This document shows, in pieces, positions 34,151 to 42,561 of a DNA stretch of 64,000 nt. Position 1 is the first letter of the stretch. Every line of letters begins with the position of its first letter. The DNA comes from Pseudomonas moorei (lineage in GTDB: Bacteria > Pseudomonadota > Gammaproteobacteria > Pseudomonadales > Pseudomonadaceae): assembly GCF_008801475.1 (NCBI RefSeq), contig NZ_VZPP01000009.1, positions 62,001-126,000 of the forward strand, written 5' to 3'. The notes below the pieces were generated by a model. That model was not told the origin of the DNA. It did not search any database and worked only from the letters and a program-made list of their open reading frames with translations. The position numbers and the translations under genes were made by a program.

Positions 34151-34543
34151 GTGGACGAGAAGCAACGTTACGACGAGGGCATGAAAGTCCGTCGCGCCGT
34201 ACTGGGCGACGCCCACGTCGATCGCAGCCTGAACGCATTGACCGAGTTCAACTCGGAGTTTCAGGAAATGATCACCCGCCACGCCTGGGGCGACATCTGG
34301 ACCCGCCCAGGGCTGCCGCGCCACACCCGCAGCCTGATCACCATCGCCATGCTGATCGGCATGAACCGCGAGGGCGAGCTCAAACTGCACCTGCGCGCCG
34401 CCGCCAACAATGGCGTGAGCCGGGGTGAGATCAAGGAAGTGATCATGCAGAGCGCGATTTACTGCGGCATCCCGGCGGCCAACGCGACGTTCCACCTGGC
34501 TGAGTCGGTGTGGGATGAGTTGGGGATTGAATCGCGGGATTAA
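34151..34543 (+). CDS. pcaC: 4-carboxymuconolactone decarboxylase PcaC
   Basis: A cytoplasmic decarboxylase of 130 residues from GTG 34151, the normal length for the stand-alone enzyme. It shows the CMD signature WGDIWTRPGLPRHTRSLITIAMLIGMNREGELKLHLRAAANNGVSRGEIKEVIMQSAIYCGIPAAN, with the conserved acid and histidine positions of the AhpD-like fold. It is the last pca gene. Its final 26 codons are duplicated, in diverged form, about 960 bp downstream (35425-35502). Confidence 0.97.
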   Translation: MDEKQRYDEGMKVRRAVLGDAHVDRSLNALTEFNSEFQEMITRHAWGDIWTRPGLPRHTRSLITIAMLIGMNREGELKLHLRAAANNGVSRGEIKEVIMQSAIYCGIPAANATFHLAESVWDELGIESRD

Positions 34544-34561
34544 GCGGCAAGAATGCAAACC

Positions 34562-34612
34562 TGTGGGAGATTCTATGTTTGGGGGGAACCCCCAAACATA
34601 GAATCTCCCACA
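34562..34612. terminator. Perfect 24-bp hairpin after pcaC
   Basis: Arms tgtgggagattctatgttt plus GGGGG and their exact complement enclose a 3-nt loop, 18 bp after pcaC. The outer tgtgggag/ctcccaca is REP-like, but the inner part is unlike the other REP units here. Transcribed, it is an extremely stable stem and probably ends the pca transcript. Confidence 0.8.
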
Positions 34613-34624
34613 TTTGATTTCTGC

Positions 34625-34720
34625 TTACAGCCGGCTGATCGGATAGCTGATGATCAGGCGGTTCTCATCGAACTCGTTATTACTGTAATCCCGGCGCATG
34701 GTCAAGTTGCGCTATTTCAC
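34625..34720 (-). pseudogene. 3' remnant of an oprD-type porin gene
   Basis: On the minus strand the sequence encodes MRRDYSNNEFDENRLIISYPIS-RL and a stop. This is nearly identical to the last two dozen residues of the intact porin at 35562-36821, with a TAG six codons upstream of this block. It lies right behind pcaC and its hairpin, so it is a duplicated tail and not an independent gene. Confidence 0.88.
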
Positions 34721-34884
34721 ACTGATAGTTCAGTGTGGAATCAGCTTGTTGAGTGAAAAATATTAAAGTCTACTAGTTTTGCGTGCCTCATGCTCCTAGC
34801 AGTTCTGACAGTAGTATTTACGTGCTTTTGTATTAAGATTTTGTAGGTAAATATCTTTCAAGTTCTGCTATCGAGGTCACTGTA

Positions 34885-35364
34885 ATGAGCGAAGAATTTT
34901 TTAAGTTGAATTCGGATTTAGCTTCGGCTGAGGCTGATAAGGATTTTCCCAGTTTGAAAGCAGCTACTGGGGAAATGAAGTTGGAGCTCATTAGGGGTGC
35001 TAATGTTGAAAAACTTGTAGCTACCAGTTTTTATATGGGGGCGGGTGAGAATAGGGCTCTAATTTACGCGCACTTTGACGATAAAGCAGATGGTCGTAAA
35101 GTTAAATTGGACTGTTATAAAAAGCTGGAAGCGGGGAAGAGCTACAAGTTCTATCCTCACAGCGGCGCAGAACTGTATGTATGGTTTGTTGATAATTATC
35201 ATGATTCCTTCGGTACAGGAATTCTGGATGTTGAAAAAATTCTAATGCAACCACCTGAGCCTTATATTAAGGGTTCGTTCAATTTTGAGTGTGAAGATAC
35301 GTCCGGGAGTGGGTTTATGACGGTGGTGGTGAAAGACTTTTGGATTAAAGGCGATATGTCGTAA
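34885..35364 (+). CDS. AT-rich hypothetical protein (159 aa) in a duplicated junction
   Basis: Starts at ATG 34885 with GAGG 8 bases before. It has no signal peptide or membrane helix. The composition suggests a beta-sandwich: many aromatic residues and alternating hydrophobics (SYKFYPHSGAELYVWFVDNY, GSFNFECED, FMTVVVKDFWIKG). The gene is clearly more AT-rich than its neighbours and uses A/T third positions, which indicates acquired DNA. It shares a layout with the 169-residue product at 37317: LE-x2-RG near residue 35, then K(S)Y strands, and a terminal YIKGxFxF...VxxKxF block. I recognise no family. It is bracketed by copies of the pcaC tail and oprD tail. The promoter is probably in the AT-rich 34721-34884. 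Confidence 0.75.
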   Translation: MSEEFFKLNSDLASAEADKDFPSLKAATGEMKLELIRGANVEKLVATSFYMGAGENRALIYAHFDDKADGRKVKLDCYKKLEAGKSYKFYPHSGAELYVWFVDNYHDSFGTGILDVEKILMQPPEPYIKGSFNFECEDTSGSGFMTVVVKDFWIKGDMS

Positions 35365-35424
35365 AGTTAGTAAAGGTTCGTTGTGAAAAGCATGGCATTA
35401 ACATGCACTGGGCAACTTTACAGC

Positions 35425-35502
35425 TGCAACCCGGCGACCCACGCGACGTTCCACCGGGCTGAGTCGGTGTGGGATGAGTTGGGGGTTGAGTCGCGGGGGT
35501 AA
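35425..35502 (+). pseudogene. 3' remnant of pcaC
   Basis: The frame reads ATHATFHRAESVWDELGVESRG and a stop, matching the end of PcaC (NATFHLAESVWDELGIESRD) with a few changes. It lies between the AT-rich gene and the intact oprD. It is the second half of the duplicated pcaC-oprD junction. Confidence 0.88.
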
Positions 35503-35521
35503 GCGGTAACGGTGAACAACC

Positions 35522-35549
35522 TGTGGGAGCGAGCAAGCTCGCTCCCACA
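35522..35549. repeat. REP hairpin downstream of oprD
   Basis: Perfect 13-bp arms (tgtgggagcgagc) around AA, 12 bp past the porin stop. It occupies the position of the 34562-34612 hairpin in the other copy of the duplicated junction. Confidence 0.85.
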
Positions 35550-35561
35550 TTTGTTTTGTAT

Positions 35562-36821
35562 TTACAACAGGCTGATCGGGTAACTAATGATCAAGCGGTT
35601 CTCATCGAATTCGTTATTGCTGTAATCCCGGCGCATGGTCGAATTGCGCCATTTCACGTTCAGGTCTTTCAGCGCACCGCTCTGCACGGTGTAGCCCAGT
35701 TCACTTTCACGACCCCATTCCTTGCCGTCGGTGATGTTGCCAGTATGCACGTTGTCGCCGCTGATGTAGCGGTTCATCAGGGTCAGGCCCGGCACGCCGA
35801 GGGCGACGAAGTTGTAGTCGTGACGCACCTGCCAGGATTTTTCCCGGGCGTTGTCATAGCTGGAGTTGTAACTGTCGTTGGCCAGGGTGCCGCCGCTGGT
35901 GCCGTTGACCCGCATCCACGGACTGTCGCCGGTGAGCTTCTGCAGGCCGACGTAGAAGGTGCTGCCGCCGTACTTGGCCGAGAACAGGCCGTACATGGTT
36001 TTGTTGTCCAGCTCACCGGCGCGGGCGCTGCCGTCATCCTTGCCGTAGAAGAAGCCGAGGTTGGCGCCCAGGGTCCAGTCGCCCAATGGCTGGGTGTGCA
36101 CCAGGTTGATGAATTGCTGGCTGTAGATGTCCTTGAGTTCAGCGTTCCACACACCGATCTGGGTGCGTTTTTCGTTGAACAGGTATTCGCCGCCCTGGAA
36201 GTTGAAACGGTCAGAGGTGAATGCCGCTTTGCCGGTCATCGACATGTCGCTCATGCTGCTGTCGTCACGCGGGCTGTTCTGCCGGAATTGGCCGCCGTAG
36301 AGCGTCAGGCCGTCGATTTCCTTCGACGTGATCTGGCCGCCGCGGAAGGTTTGCGGCAGGGAGCGGCCGTCGTCCGAACGAAGGATCGGCAGCACCGGCA
36401 TCCAGTCTCCCACCTTCGCTTCGGTCTGCGACAGCTTGGCTTTGAACGCCACGTTGGTGCGACCGAAGTTGTCCGCCGGACGGCCATCGTGATCCAGCGG
36501 CAGTAACTGTGTACCACCGGTACCTTTGCCGCCGTCGAGTTTCACCGAGTACAGCCCCAATACATCCATGCCGAAGCCGACGGTGCCTTGGGTAAATCCG
36601 GATTTGGCATCGAGGATGAAACTCTGCGTCCACTCCTCAGCCTTGCCTTGAGCCTTGGTCGGGTTGGTGAAGTTGCGGTTGATGTAGAAGTTGCGCAGGT
36701 TCAGGTTGACCTTGGCGCCTTCGACAAAGCCCGACTCCTCGGCCTGGGCAGGGAGGGTTGCGCTCGCCAGGGCAATGGCGATCAGGCTGGGAACGAAATA
36801 CGGCGCGGTGGAAGGCTTCAT
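35562..36821 (-). CDS. OprD-family outer-membrane porin
   Basis: A precursor of 419 residues with a Sec signal peptide (MKPSTAPYFVPSLIAIALASATLPAQA). An 18-strand barrel of the OprD superfamily follows: NLRNFYINRNF near the mature N-terminus, EWTQSFILDAKSGFTQGTVGFGMDVLGLYSVKLDGG, QTFRGGQITSKEIDGLTLYGGQF, the arginine-rich pore ladder, and a C-terminus in ISYPISLL, where the family usually ends in aromatic or hydrophobic residues. Beside the pca genes an OpdK/BenF/PcaO-like aromatic-acid channel is likely, though this is inference. It ends next to the REP hairpin and is divergent from the AT-rich gene at 37317. Confidence 0.93.
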   Translation of the reverse strand: MKPSTAPYFVPSLIAIALASATLPAQAEESGFVEGAKVNLNLRNFYINRNFTNPTKAQGKAEEWTQSFILDAKSGFTQGTVGFGMDVLGLYSVKLDGGKGTGGTQLLPLDHDGRPADNFGRTNVAFKAKLSQTEAKVGDWMPVLPILRSDDGRSLPQTFRGGQITSKEIDGLTLYGGQFRQNSPRDDSSMSDMSMTGKAAFTSDRFNFQGGEYLFNEKRTQIGVWNAELKDIYSQQFINLVHTQPLGDWTLGANLGFFYGKDDGSARAGELDNKTMYGLFSAKYGGSTFYVGLQKLTGDSPWMRVNGTSGGTLANDSYNSSYDNAREKSWQVRHDYNFVALGVPGLTLMNRYISGDNVHTGNITDGKEWGRESELGYTVQSGALKDLNVKWRNSTMRRDYSNNEFDENRLIISYPISLL

Positions 36822-37316
36822 GGGCTCGGGTCTCTCTAATTCTTGGGGGTGAACGGGGGCATGCCGCTACCCGATGGGTGCAGACAAAAAACGGGTTAAT
36901 TCGGGGGATGAAACCTTGGGGTCAGCCGGACAGGGCAGGGCGCGGGGGCATGGTGTCGAACCTGTTGTTATTGGTCTTGTGGAGCGGATGGTGCGGGGAA
37001 TGTACTAGATGGTTCAATTGCTGGGAGCGGATTTTGGGCGATTATCGAACGAAAGATTGGACAATGGTTAAGCGCGGCGTAACGGGCTTTTTCACGAGTA
37101 GGCTTGCCCACCAATATTATCGATAAAAGCAGAGATTACGATTCGCGTTTATGTGCCGGTATATTTCGTAAAAATATTCAACTCTAAATTGTCGCCTTCC
37201 CTTTGTAACTGGTATTTCTGACAGTGGATTAGTCGTTTTTTGGGGAGTAGTGTTTTGTCTCGGATGGTTCAGTAAGTAAGTTTTTCGTAGCAATTTATAT
37301 ATTTGGAGGAAATGAC
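36822..37316. other. Divergent regulatory region between oprD and the second AT-rich gene
   Basis: 495 bp without a gene. The half near oprD is GC-rich and ordinary. From about 37010 composition turns AT-rich, matching the gene at 37317 and suggesting that the acquired segment begins there. No repeat or transposon end was found. Confidence 0.5.
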
Positions 37317-37826
37317 ATGTTCAATCTAGATGCTGAAAAGCGTTCATTTACTACTATTGACGTTGCGCATCCACTGTATGAAAAACCAAAAGTCGCTCAG
37401 GGCTTTATCAGGCTTGAAGTTACAAGAGGTGATGGCGCTCCGGTATCGATCGAAACTAATTGGATCAGCTTCGCAATGGGGCAGACGAGTTTCGCATTCG
37501 AAGCGTATTTTGGGGAGGATACCGGTCATCTGGTGGAAACGGTCGGTTTGATGACCATCATTAAAATGGCGAAGGGAAGTTACGAGATAAGGGATCCATT
37601 TGGAAATAAACCTTGGAAGGTGGCTGCGTTATTTGGCAAGGGAAGGCCAGATGAAAATTTGCAAGGTGATAATTTTGGGCAAGGAAAGTTTGTCGTCTCT
37701 GAGGTTCTCGACGGGCCCGCGAGAAAATATATTAAAGGTGTATTTGAGTTTACTTTTCTTGATCGAAATAAGGAATTGGTAAGAGTAGAGGCAAAGGAGT
37801 TTTTTGCTGAGAGCAATAACGGATGA
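37317..37826 (+). CDS. AT-rich hypothetical protein (169 aa), distant paralogue of 34885-35364
   Basis: ATG 37317 has an ideal GGAGGAAATGAC upstream. There is no signal peptide or membrane span. It has predicted beta-rich segments: GFIRLEVTRGDGAPVSIETNWISFAMG, SYEIRDPFGNKPWKVAALFG, and a final YIKGVFEFTFLDRNKELVRVEAKEFF. The last block parallels YIKGSFNFECED...MTVVVKDFW in the first AT-rich gene, and the order of conserved spots (LE-x2-RG, SY, G-x-G, YIKG-x-F-x-F) is the same. The low GC relative to neighbours indicates horizontal gain. Function unknown; secretion by a leaderless route or an intracellular role are both possible. Confidence 0.75.
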   Translation: MFNLDAEKRSFTTIDVAHPLYEKPKVAQGFIRLEVTRGDGAPVSIETNWISFAMGQTSFAFEAYFGEDTGHLVETVGLMTIIKMAKGSYEIRDPFGNKPWKVAALFGKGRPDENLQGDNFGQGKFVVSEVLDGPARKYIKGVFEFTFLDRNKELVRVEAKEFFAESNNG

Positions 37827-37892
37827 TGTGTTTGAGTTTGTGGTGAGTCAGTTTGAAAGTGCTTTATCGTATGGCAGGGAGTTGTTTTGATA

Positions 37893-37920
37893 AAGAAGCC
37901 CACCAATCGGTGGGCTTCTT
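37893..37920. terminator. Bidirectional terminator between the AT-rich gene and ttgC
   Basis: AAGAAGCCCACC-AATC-GGTGGGCTTCTT, a perfect 12-bp stem with A/T tails on both sides. Confidence 0.9.
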
Positions 37921-37936
37921 ATGTTTCACAGCGCTA

Positions 37937-39397
37937 TCAGAAATACTTCATCTTCGGCGCTTCTTCCTTCAACGGCTCGTTCTTCGCCGTCTGCTCGTTC
38001 CAGCCACCACCCAGTGCCTTGTACAGATTGACCTGGCTGACCAGTTGCGCCAGACGATCGGTGACCAGCGCTTGTTGGGCGCTGAACAGCTGACGCTGGG
38101 CATCGAGGAAGGTCAGGTTGCTGTCGACACCGATGCGGTAGCGGCGCTCGGCCAGACGGTAGTAGTCCTGGTTGGCACTGACGAAGTCTTGCTGTGCCTG
38201 CAACTGCTGGACGTAGGTCTGGCGCGCGGCCAGGCCATCGGCGACTTCCTGGAAGGCCGTTTGAATGGACTTCTCGTAGTTCGCCACGCCGATGTCTTTC
38301 TGGATCTTCGAGTAGTCCAGGCTGGCGCGCAGGCTGCCGGCGTTAAAGATCGGCAGGTTGATCTGCGGCTGGAACAGCCAAGTGCCCGAACCGCCCTTGA
38401 ACAGACCGGACAGATCCGGGCTCAGGGTGCCGGCGTTGGCCGTCAGGCTGATGCTCGGGAAGAACGCGGCCCGTGCGGCACCGATGTTGGCGTTGGCAGC
38501 CTTGAGGTTGTATTCGGCCTGGAGGATGTCCGGACGACGTTGCAGCAAGTCCGACGGCAGGCCTGGCGGTACATCGGCCAACAGTTCGTCAGACAACGGT
38601 CTGGCGGCGGGCAGGTTGGCCGGCACGCCCGTGCCGAGCAGCAGCACCAGGCTGTTTTCATCCTGGGCGACCTGACGGGTGTACTTGGCCAATTGCGCGC
38701 GGGCGTTTTCCACCGAGGTACGCGACTGCGCCAGGTCCAGGGCCGAGGCGACCCCCACTTCGTTGCTGCGGGCGGTGAGCCTGTAGCTCTCCTCGAACGC
38801 GGCGAGGGTGTCCTGGGTGACTTTCAGCAGTTCCTTGTCGGCTTGCCAGGTCAGGTAGGCATTGGCCACGCTGGCCACCAGACTGATCTGCGTGCTGCGA
38901 CGGCCTTCTTCGGTGGCGAAGTACTTCTGCAAGGCTTCTTCGCTCAGGCTGCGTACCCGACCAAACAGGTCGAGCTCGTAAGCGCTGATACCGACTGTCG
39001 CCGAGTAGGAGCTGTTGATGCCGGCCTGACCGGTTTGCGAGGAGTCGGCCGGAACGCGTTGACGGCTACCGGTGCCATTGGCCGAAACGGCCGGGAACAG
39101 GTCGGCGCGCTGGATGCGGTATTGAGCCGCGAACGCATCGATATTCAGGGCCGCGACGCGCAGGTCACGGTTGTTTTCCAGGGCGACCTGGATCAACTGC
39201 TGCAGCGCAGGATCATGGAAAAACTGCTTCCAGCCTTGTTCCGCGGCGGCTTGGGCGGGCGCAGGGGCCGGCGAATACGCCGGCCCCTGCGGGTATTGAT
39301 CCGCCACCGGTGCTTGCGGCTGCTGATAATCTGGTATCAGCGAGCAGCCACCGAGTACGAAGGCGGCGACTGCCAGGGAGAGTAGCGACTTGCTCAT
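37937..39397 (-). CDS. ttgC: Outer-membrane efflux channel TtgC/EmhC (OprM family)
   Basis: A trimeric TolC-like exit duct of 486 residues (TtgC 484). It is a lipoprotein: MSKSLLSLAVAAFVLGGC with Cys18 as acylation site. Two repeats of the OEP domain are visible (VALENNRDLRVAALNIDAFAAQYRIQRADLFP and RPDILQAEYNLKAANANIGAARAAFFPSISLTA). It is the last gene of the pump operon; its ATG shares a base with the ttgB stop (TAATG). In P. fluorescens cLP6a the homologous set is called emhABC. Confidence 0.95.
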   Translation of the reverse strand: MSKSLLSLAVAAFVLGGCSLIPDYQQPQAPVADQYPQGPAYSPAPAPAQAAAEQGWKQFFHDPALQQLIQVALENNRDLRVAALNIDAFAAQYRIQRADLFPAVSANGTGSRQRVPADSSQTGQAGINSSYSATVGISAYELDLFGRVRSLSEEALQKYFATEEGRRSTQISLVASVANAYLTWQADKELLKVTQDTLAAFEESYRLTARSNEVGVASALDLAQSRTSVENARAQLAKYTRQVAQDENSLVLLLGTGVPANLPAARPLSDELLADVPPGLPSDLLQRRPDILQAEYNLKAANANIGAARAAFFPSISLTANAGTLSPDLSGLFKGGSGTWLFQPQINLPIFNAGSLRASLDYSKIQKDIGVANYEKSIQTAFQEVADGLAARQTYVQQLQAQQDFVSANQDYYRLAERRYRIGVDSNLTFLDAQRQLFSAQQALVTDRLAQLVSQVNLYKALGGGWNEQTAKNEPLKEEAPKMKYF

Positions 39398-42300
39398 TAG
39401 CCAGCCTCTTTAGGAGTTTCAGTGGCGTCTTCCTGGTCGACGATTTTACGCTGACCCATGGCCGACACGGTGACGAAGAACAGTGGGACCCAGAAGATCG
39501 CCAGTACGGTTGCAGTGATCATACCGCCGATTACCCCGGTACCGATTGCATGCTGGCTGCCCGAGCCTGCACCGGTGGAAATAGCCAGTGGTACCACGCC
39601 GAGGACGAAGGCGAGCGAGGTCATGATGATCGGTCGCAGACGCATGCGGCAGGCTTCGATGGCGGCATCGCGCAGACTGCGTCCTTGCTCGTGCAACTCC
39701 TTGGCGAACTCGACGATCAGAATGGCGTTTTTCGCCGCCAGGCCGATGGTCGTCAACAAGCCCACCTGGAAGTACACGTCGTTGGACAGACCACGCAGGC
39801 TGGTGGCCATCAGCGCACCAATGATCCCCAGCGGCACCACCAACATGACCGCGATCGGGATCGACCAGCTTTCATACAGCGCTGCCAGGCACAGGAACAC
39901 CATCAGCAGCGACAACGCGTACAGCGCTGGCGCTTGCGAACCGGACAAACGTTCCTCGTACGACAGACCAGTCCAGGAAATACCGACACCCGCCGGCAGT
40001 TTCTGGGCAATGGCTTCGACTTCGGCCATGGCTTCACCGGTGGAATAACCTGGCGCCGGAGCACCGAGGATTTCCATTGCTTCCACGCCGTTGTAACGGG
40101 CCAGTTTCGGCGAGCCGTAGATCCACTCGCCCTTGGCGAACGCCGAGAACGGAACCATGGTGCCGGTGGTGTTACGCACGTACCACTTCTTCAGATCTTC
40201 CGGGCTCATGCGCGCGCCGGGCTGGCCTTGTATGTACACCTTCTTCACCCGACCGCGGTCGATGAAGTCGTTGACGTAGCTACTGCCCAGGGCGATGGAC
40301 AGGGTGTTGTTGATTTCGGCGATGGTAATGCCCAGGGCACTGGCCTTCTCGTCATCGATTTCCAACTGGTACTGCGGTTCATCGTTCAGTCCGTTCGGAC
40401 GGACTTGCGACAGCACCTTGCTCTGCGCCGCCATACCGAGGAACTGGTTACGGGCTGCCATCAGCTTTTCGTGACCGATGCCAGCGCGGTCTTGCAGGAA
40501 CACGTCAAAACCGGTGGCGTTACCCAGTTCCAGTACGGCCGGTGGCGCGAAGGCGAACACCATGGCGTCGCGGAAGGTGAAGAAGTGCTGCTGGGCGCGG
40601 GCCGCGACTTTGAACACGTTGTTGTCGGCGTTACGTTCATGCCAGGGCCTGAGCATGATGAATGCCATACCCGAACTCTGGCCACGACCGGCGAAGTTGA
40701 AACCGGTCACGGTAAACACCGAGTTCACCGCATCCCCTTCACCACCATCCTTGCCGGGGCGCAGCAGGAATTCACGCATCTCGTCCACGACCACCTGAGT
40801 GCGCTGGGCGGTCGAGCCGGCAGGCGTCTGCACCTGGGCGAACAACACGCCCTGGTCTTCTTCGGGCAGGAACGCCGTTGGAATACGGGTGAACAGCCAG
40901 ATCATGCCGACCACGATCAGCAGGTAAGCCAGCAGGTACGGGGCCTTGTTCGCGAGCATACTGCCCACTCCGCGCTCGTAACTACGTACGCCACGGTCGA
41001 AGTTGCGGTTGAACCAGCCGAAGAAACCGCGTTTGGGCGTGCCGTGGTCGCCTTTGGGAATCGCCTTGAGCATGGTGGCGCACAGCGCCGGGGTGAAGAT
41101 CAGGGCCACCATTACCGACAGGGCCATGGCCGAGACGATGGTGATCGAGAACTGCTTGTAGATCACACCGGTGGAGCCGCTGAAGAACGCCATCGGCAGC
41201 AGTACCGCCGACAATACCAGGGCGATACCGACCAGGGCGCCCTGGATCTGCCCCATGGATTTCTTGGTGGCTTCCTTGGGCGACAGGCCTTCTTCGCTCA
41301 TGACCCGTTCGACGTTTTCGACCACGACGATGGCATCGTCCACCAGCAAGCCAATGGCCAGGACCATACCGAACATGGTCAGGGTGTTGATGCTGAAACC
41401 GGCCGCCGCGAGGATTCCGAACGTACCGAGCAATACCACCGGCACAGTCATCGTGGTGATGACGGTGGCGCGGAAGTTTTGCAGGAACAGGAACATCACC
41501 AGGAACACCAGCACGATTGCTTCGACCAGGGTTTCAACCACACCCTTGATCGACTCGGTCACCACCGGGGTGGTGTCGTACGGGAACACCACTTCCATCC
41601 CTTGCGGGAAGAACGGCTTGAGGTTGTCGATGGTCTTGCGCAGGGCTTTTGCCGTATCGAGGGCGTTGGCACCGTTGGCCAGTTTCACCGCCAGGCCGGA
41701 AGCCGGAGCACCGTTGAACTGGGCGTTGATGCTGTAGTTCTCACCGCCCAGGCCGATTTCGGCGACATCCTTGAGGCGAACCTGGGAACCGTCCTTGTTG
41801 ACCTTGAGCAGGATCTTGTCGAATTGCTCGGCGGTCTGCAGGCGGGTCTTGCCGATGATCGTTGCGTTCAACTGCGTGTTGGGCAAGGCGGGCAGGCCGC
41901 CGAGCTGGCCGGACGAAATCTGCACGTTTTGCGCCGCGACGGCGGTTTTGACGTCCACCGGAGTCAGGTTGTAGTTGTTCAACTTGGCCGGATCGAGCCA
42001 GATACGCATGGCGTATTGCGAACCGAATACCTGGAAGTCACCGACACCGGCAGTCCGGGAGATCGGGTCCTGCATGTTCGATACGATGTAGTTGGACAGG
42101 TCGTCCTTGGTCATGCTGCCGTCGCGCGATACCACGCCGATCACCAGCAGGAAGTTCTTCACCGCCTTGGTCACGCGGATACCCTGCTGCTGCACTTCTT
42201 GGGGCAGCAGCGGGGTGGCCAGGTTTAGCTTGTTCTGGACCTGAACCTGCGCGGTATCGGAGTTGGTGCCTTGCTCGAAGGTCGCGGTGATGGTCATGGT

Positions 42301-42558
42301 GCCGTCGGAGTTACTTTCCGAAGACACATAACGCAGGTTGTCGATACCGTTTAGCTGTTGCTCGATCACTTGCACAACAGTGTCCTGCACGGTTTGCGCG
42401 GAAGCGCCCGGGTAGGTCACGGAAATGGCGATCGCCGGAGGCGCAATGCTCGGGTACTGGTTGATCGGTAGCTTGAGGATCGAGAGTGCCCCGACCAGCA
42501 TGATCACCAGGGCAATTACCCAGGCGAAAATCGGACGGTCGATGAAGAATTTTGACAT
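39397..42558 (-). CDS. ttgB: RND multidrug efflux pump TtgB/EmhB (HAE1 family)
   Basis: The inner-membrane proton-driven drug exporter, 1053 residues. It starts MSKFFIDRPIFAWVIALVIMLVGALSILKLPINQYP, the standard HAE1 N-terminus. The proton-relay pair lies in GLLVDDAIVVVENVERVM in helix 4, with GxSINTLTMFGMVLAIG just before. Two large periplasmic loops carry the drug pockets. It pumps hydrophobic antibiotics, solvents or aromatic hydrocarbons by analogy with TtgB, MexB and EmhB. It lies 3 bp from ttgA and overlaps ttgC. Confidence 0.97.
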   Translation of the reverse strand: MSKFFIDRPIFAWVIALVIMLVGALSILKLPINQYPSIAPPAIAISVTYPGASAQTVQDTVVQVIEQQLNGIDNLRYVSSESNSDGTMTITATFEQGTNSDTAQVQVQNKLNLATPLLPQEVQQQGIRVTKAVKNFLLVIGVVSRDGSMTKDDLSNYIVSNMQDPISRTAGVGDFQVFGSQYAMRIWLDPAKLNNYNLTPVDVKTAVAAQNVQISSGQLGGLPALPNTQLNATIIGKTRLQTAEQFDKILLKVNKDGSQVRLKDVAEIGLGGENYSINAQFNGAPASGLAVKLANGANALDTAKALRKTIDNLKPFFPQGMEVVFPYDTTPVVTESIKGVVETLVEAIVLVFLVMFLFLQNFRATVITTMTVPVVLLGTFGILAAAGFSINTLTMFGMVLAIGLLVDDAIVVVENVERVMSEEGLSPKEATKKSMGQIQGALVGIALVLSAVLLPMAFFSGSTGVIYKQFSITIVSAMALSVMVALIFTPALCATMLKAIPKGDHGTPKRGFFGWFNRNFDRGVRSYERGVGSMLANKAPYLLAYLLIVVGMIWLFTRIPTAFLPEEDQGVLFAQVQTPAGSTAQRTQVVVDEMREFLLRPGKDGGEGDAVNSVFTVTGFNFAGRGQSSGMAFIMLRPWHERNADNNVFKVAARAQQHFFTFRDAMVFAFAPPAVLELGNATGFDVFLQDRAGIGHEKLMAARNQFLGMAAQSKVLSQVRPNGLNDEPQYQLEIDDEKASALGITIAEINNTLSIALGSSYVNDFIDRGRVKKVYIQGQPGARMSPEDLKKWYVRNTTGTMVPFSAFAKGEWIYGSPKLARYNGVEAMEILGAPAPGYSTGEAMAEVEAIAQKLPAGVGISWTGLSYEERLSGSQAPALYALSLLMVFLCLAALYESWSIPIAVMLVVPLGIIGALMATSLRGLSNDVYFQVGLLTTIGLAAKNAILIVEFAKELHEQGRSLRDAAIEACRMRLRPIIMTSLAFVLGVVPLAISTGAGSGSQHAIGTGVIGGMITATVLAIFWVPLFFVTVSAMGQRKIVDQEDATETPKEAG

Positions 42559-42561
42559 GGT

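Noticed and set aside
34553..34756. 67-codon plus-strand frame across the hairpin
   Set aside because: It reads through the perfect hairpin and antisense to the oprD tail remnant.
39310..42228. 972-codon plus-strand open frame opposite ttgB
   Set aside because: It is antisense to a certain RND pump gene. Such long mirror frames arise from GC3-biased codons. It shows no domain and is rich in His, Gln and Arg.
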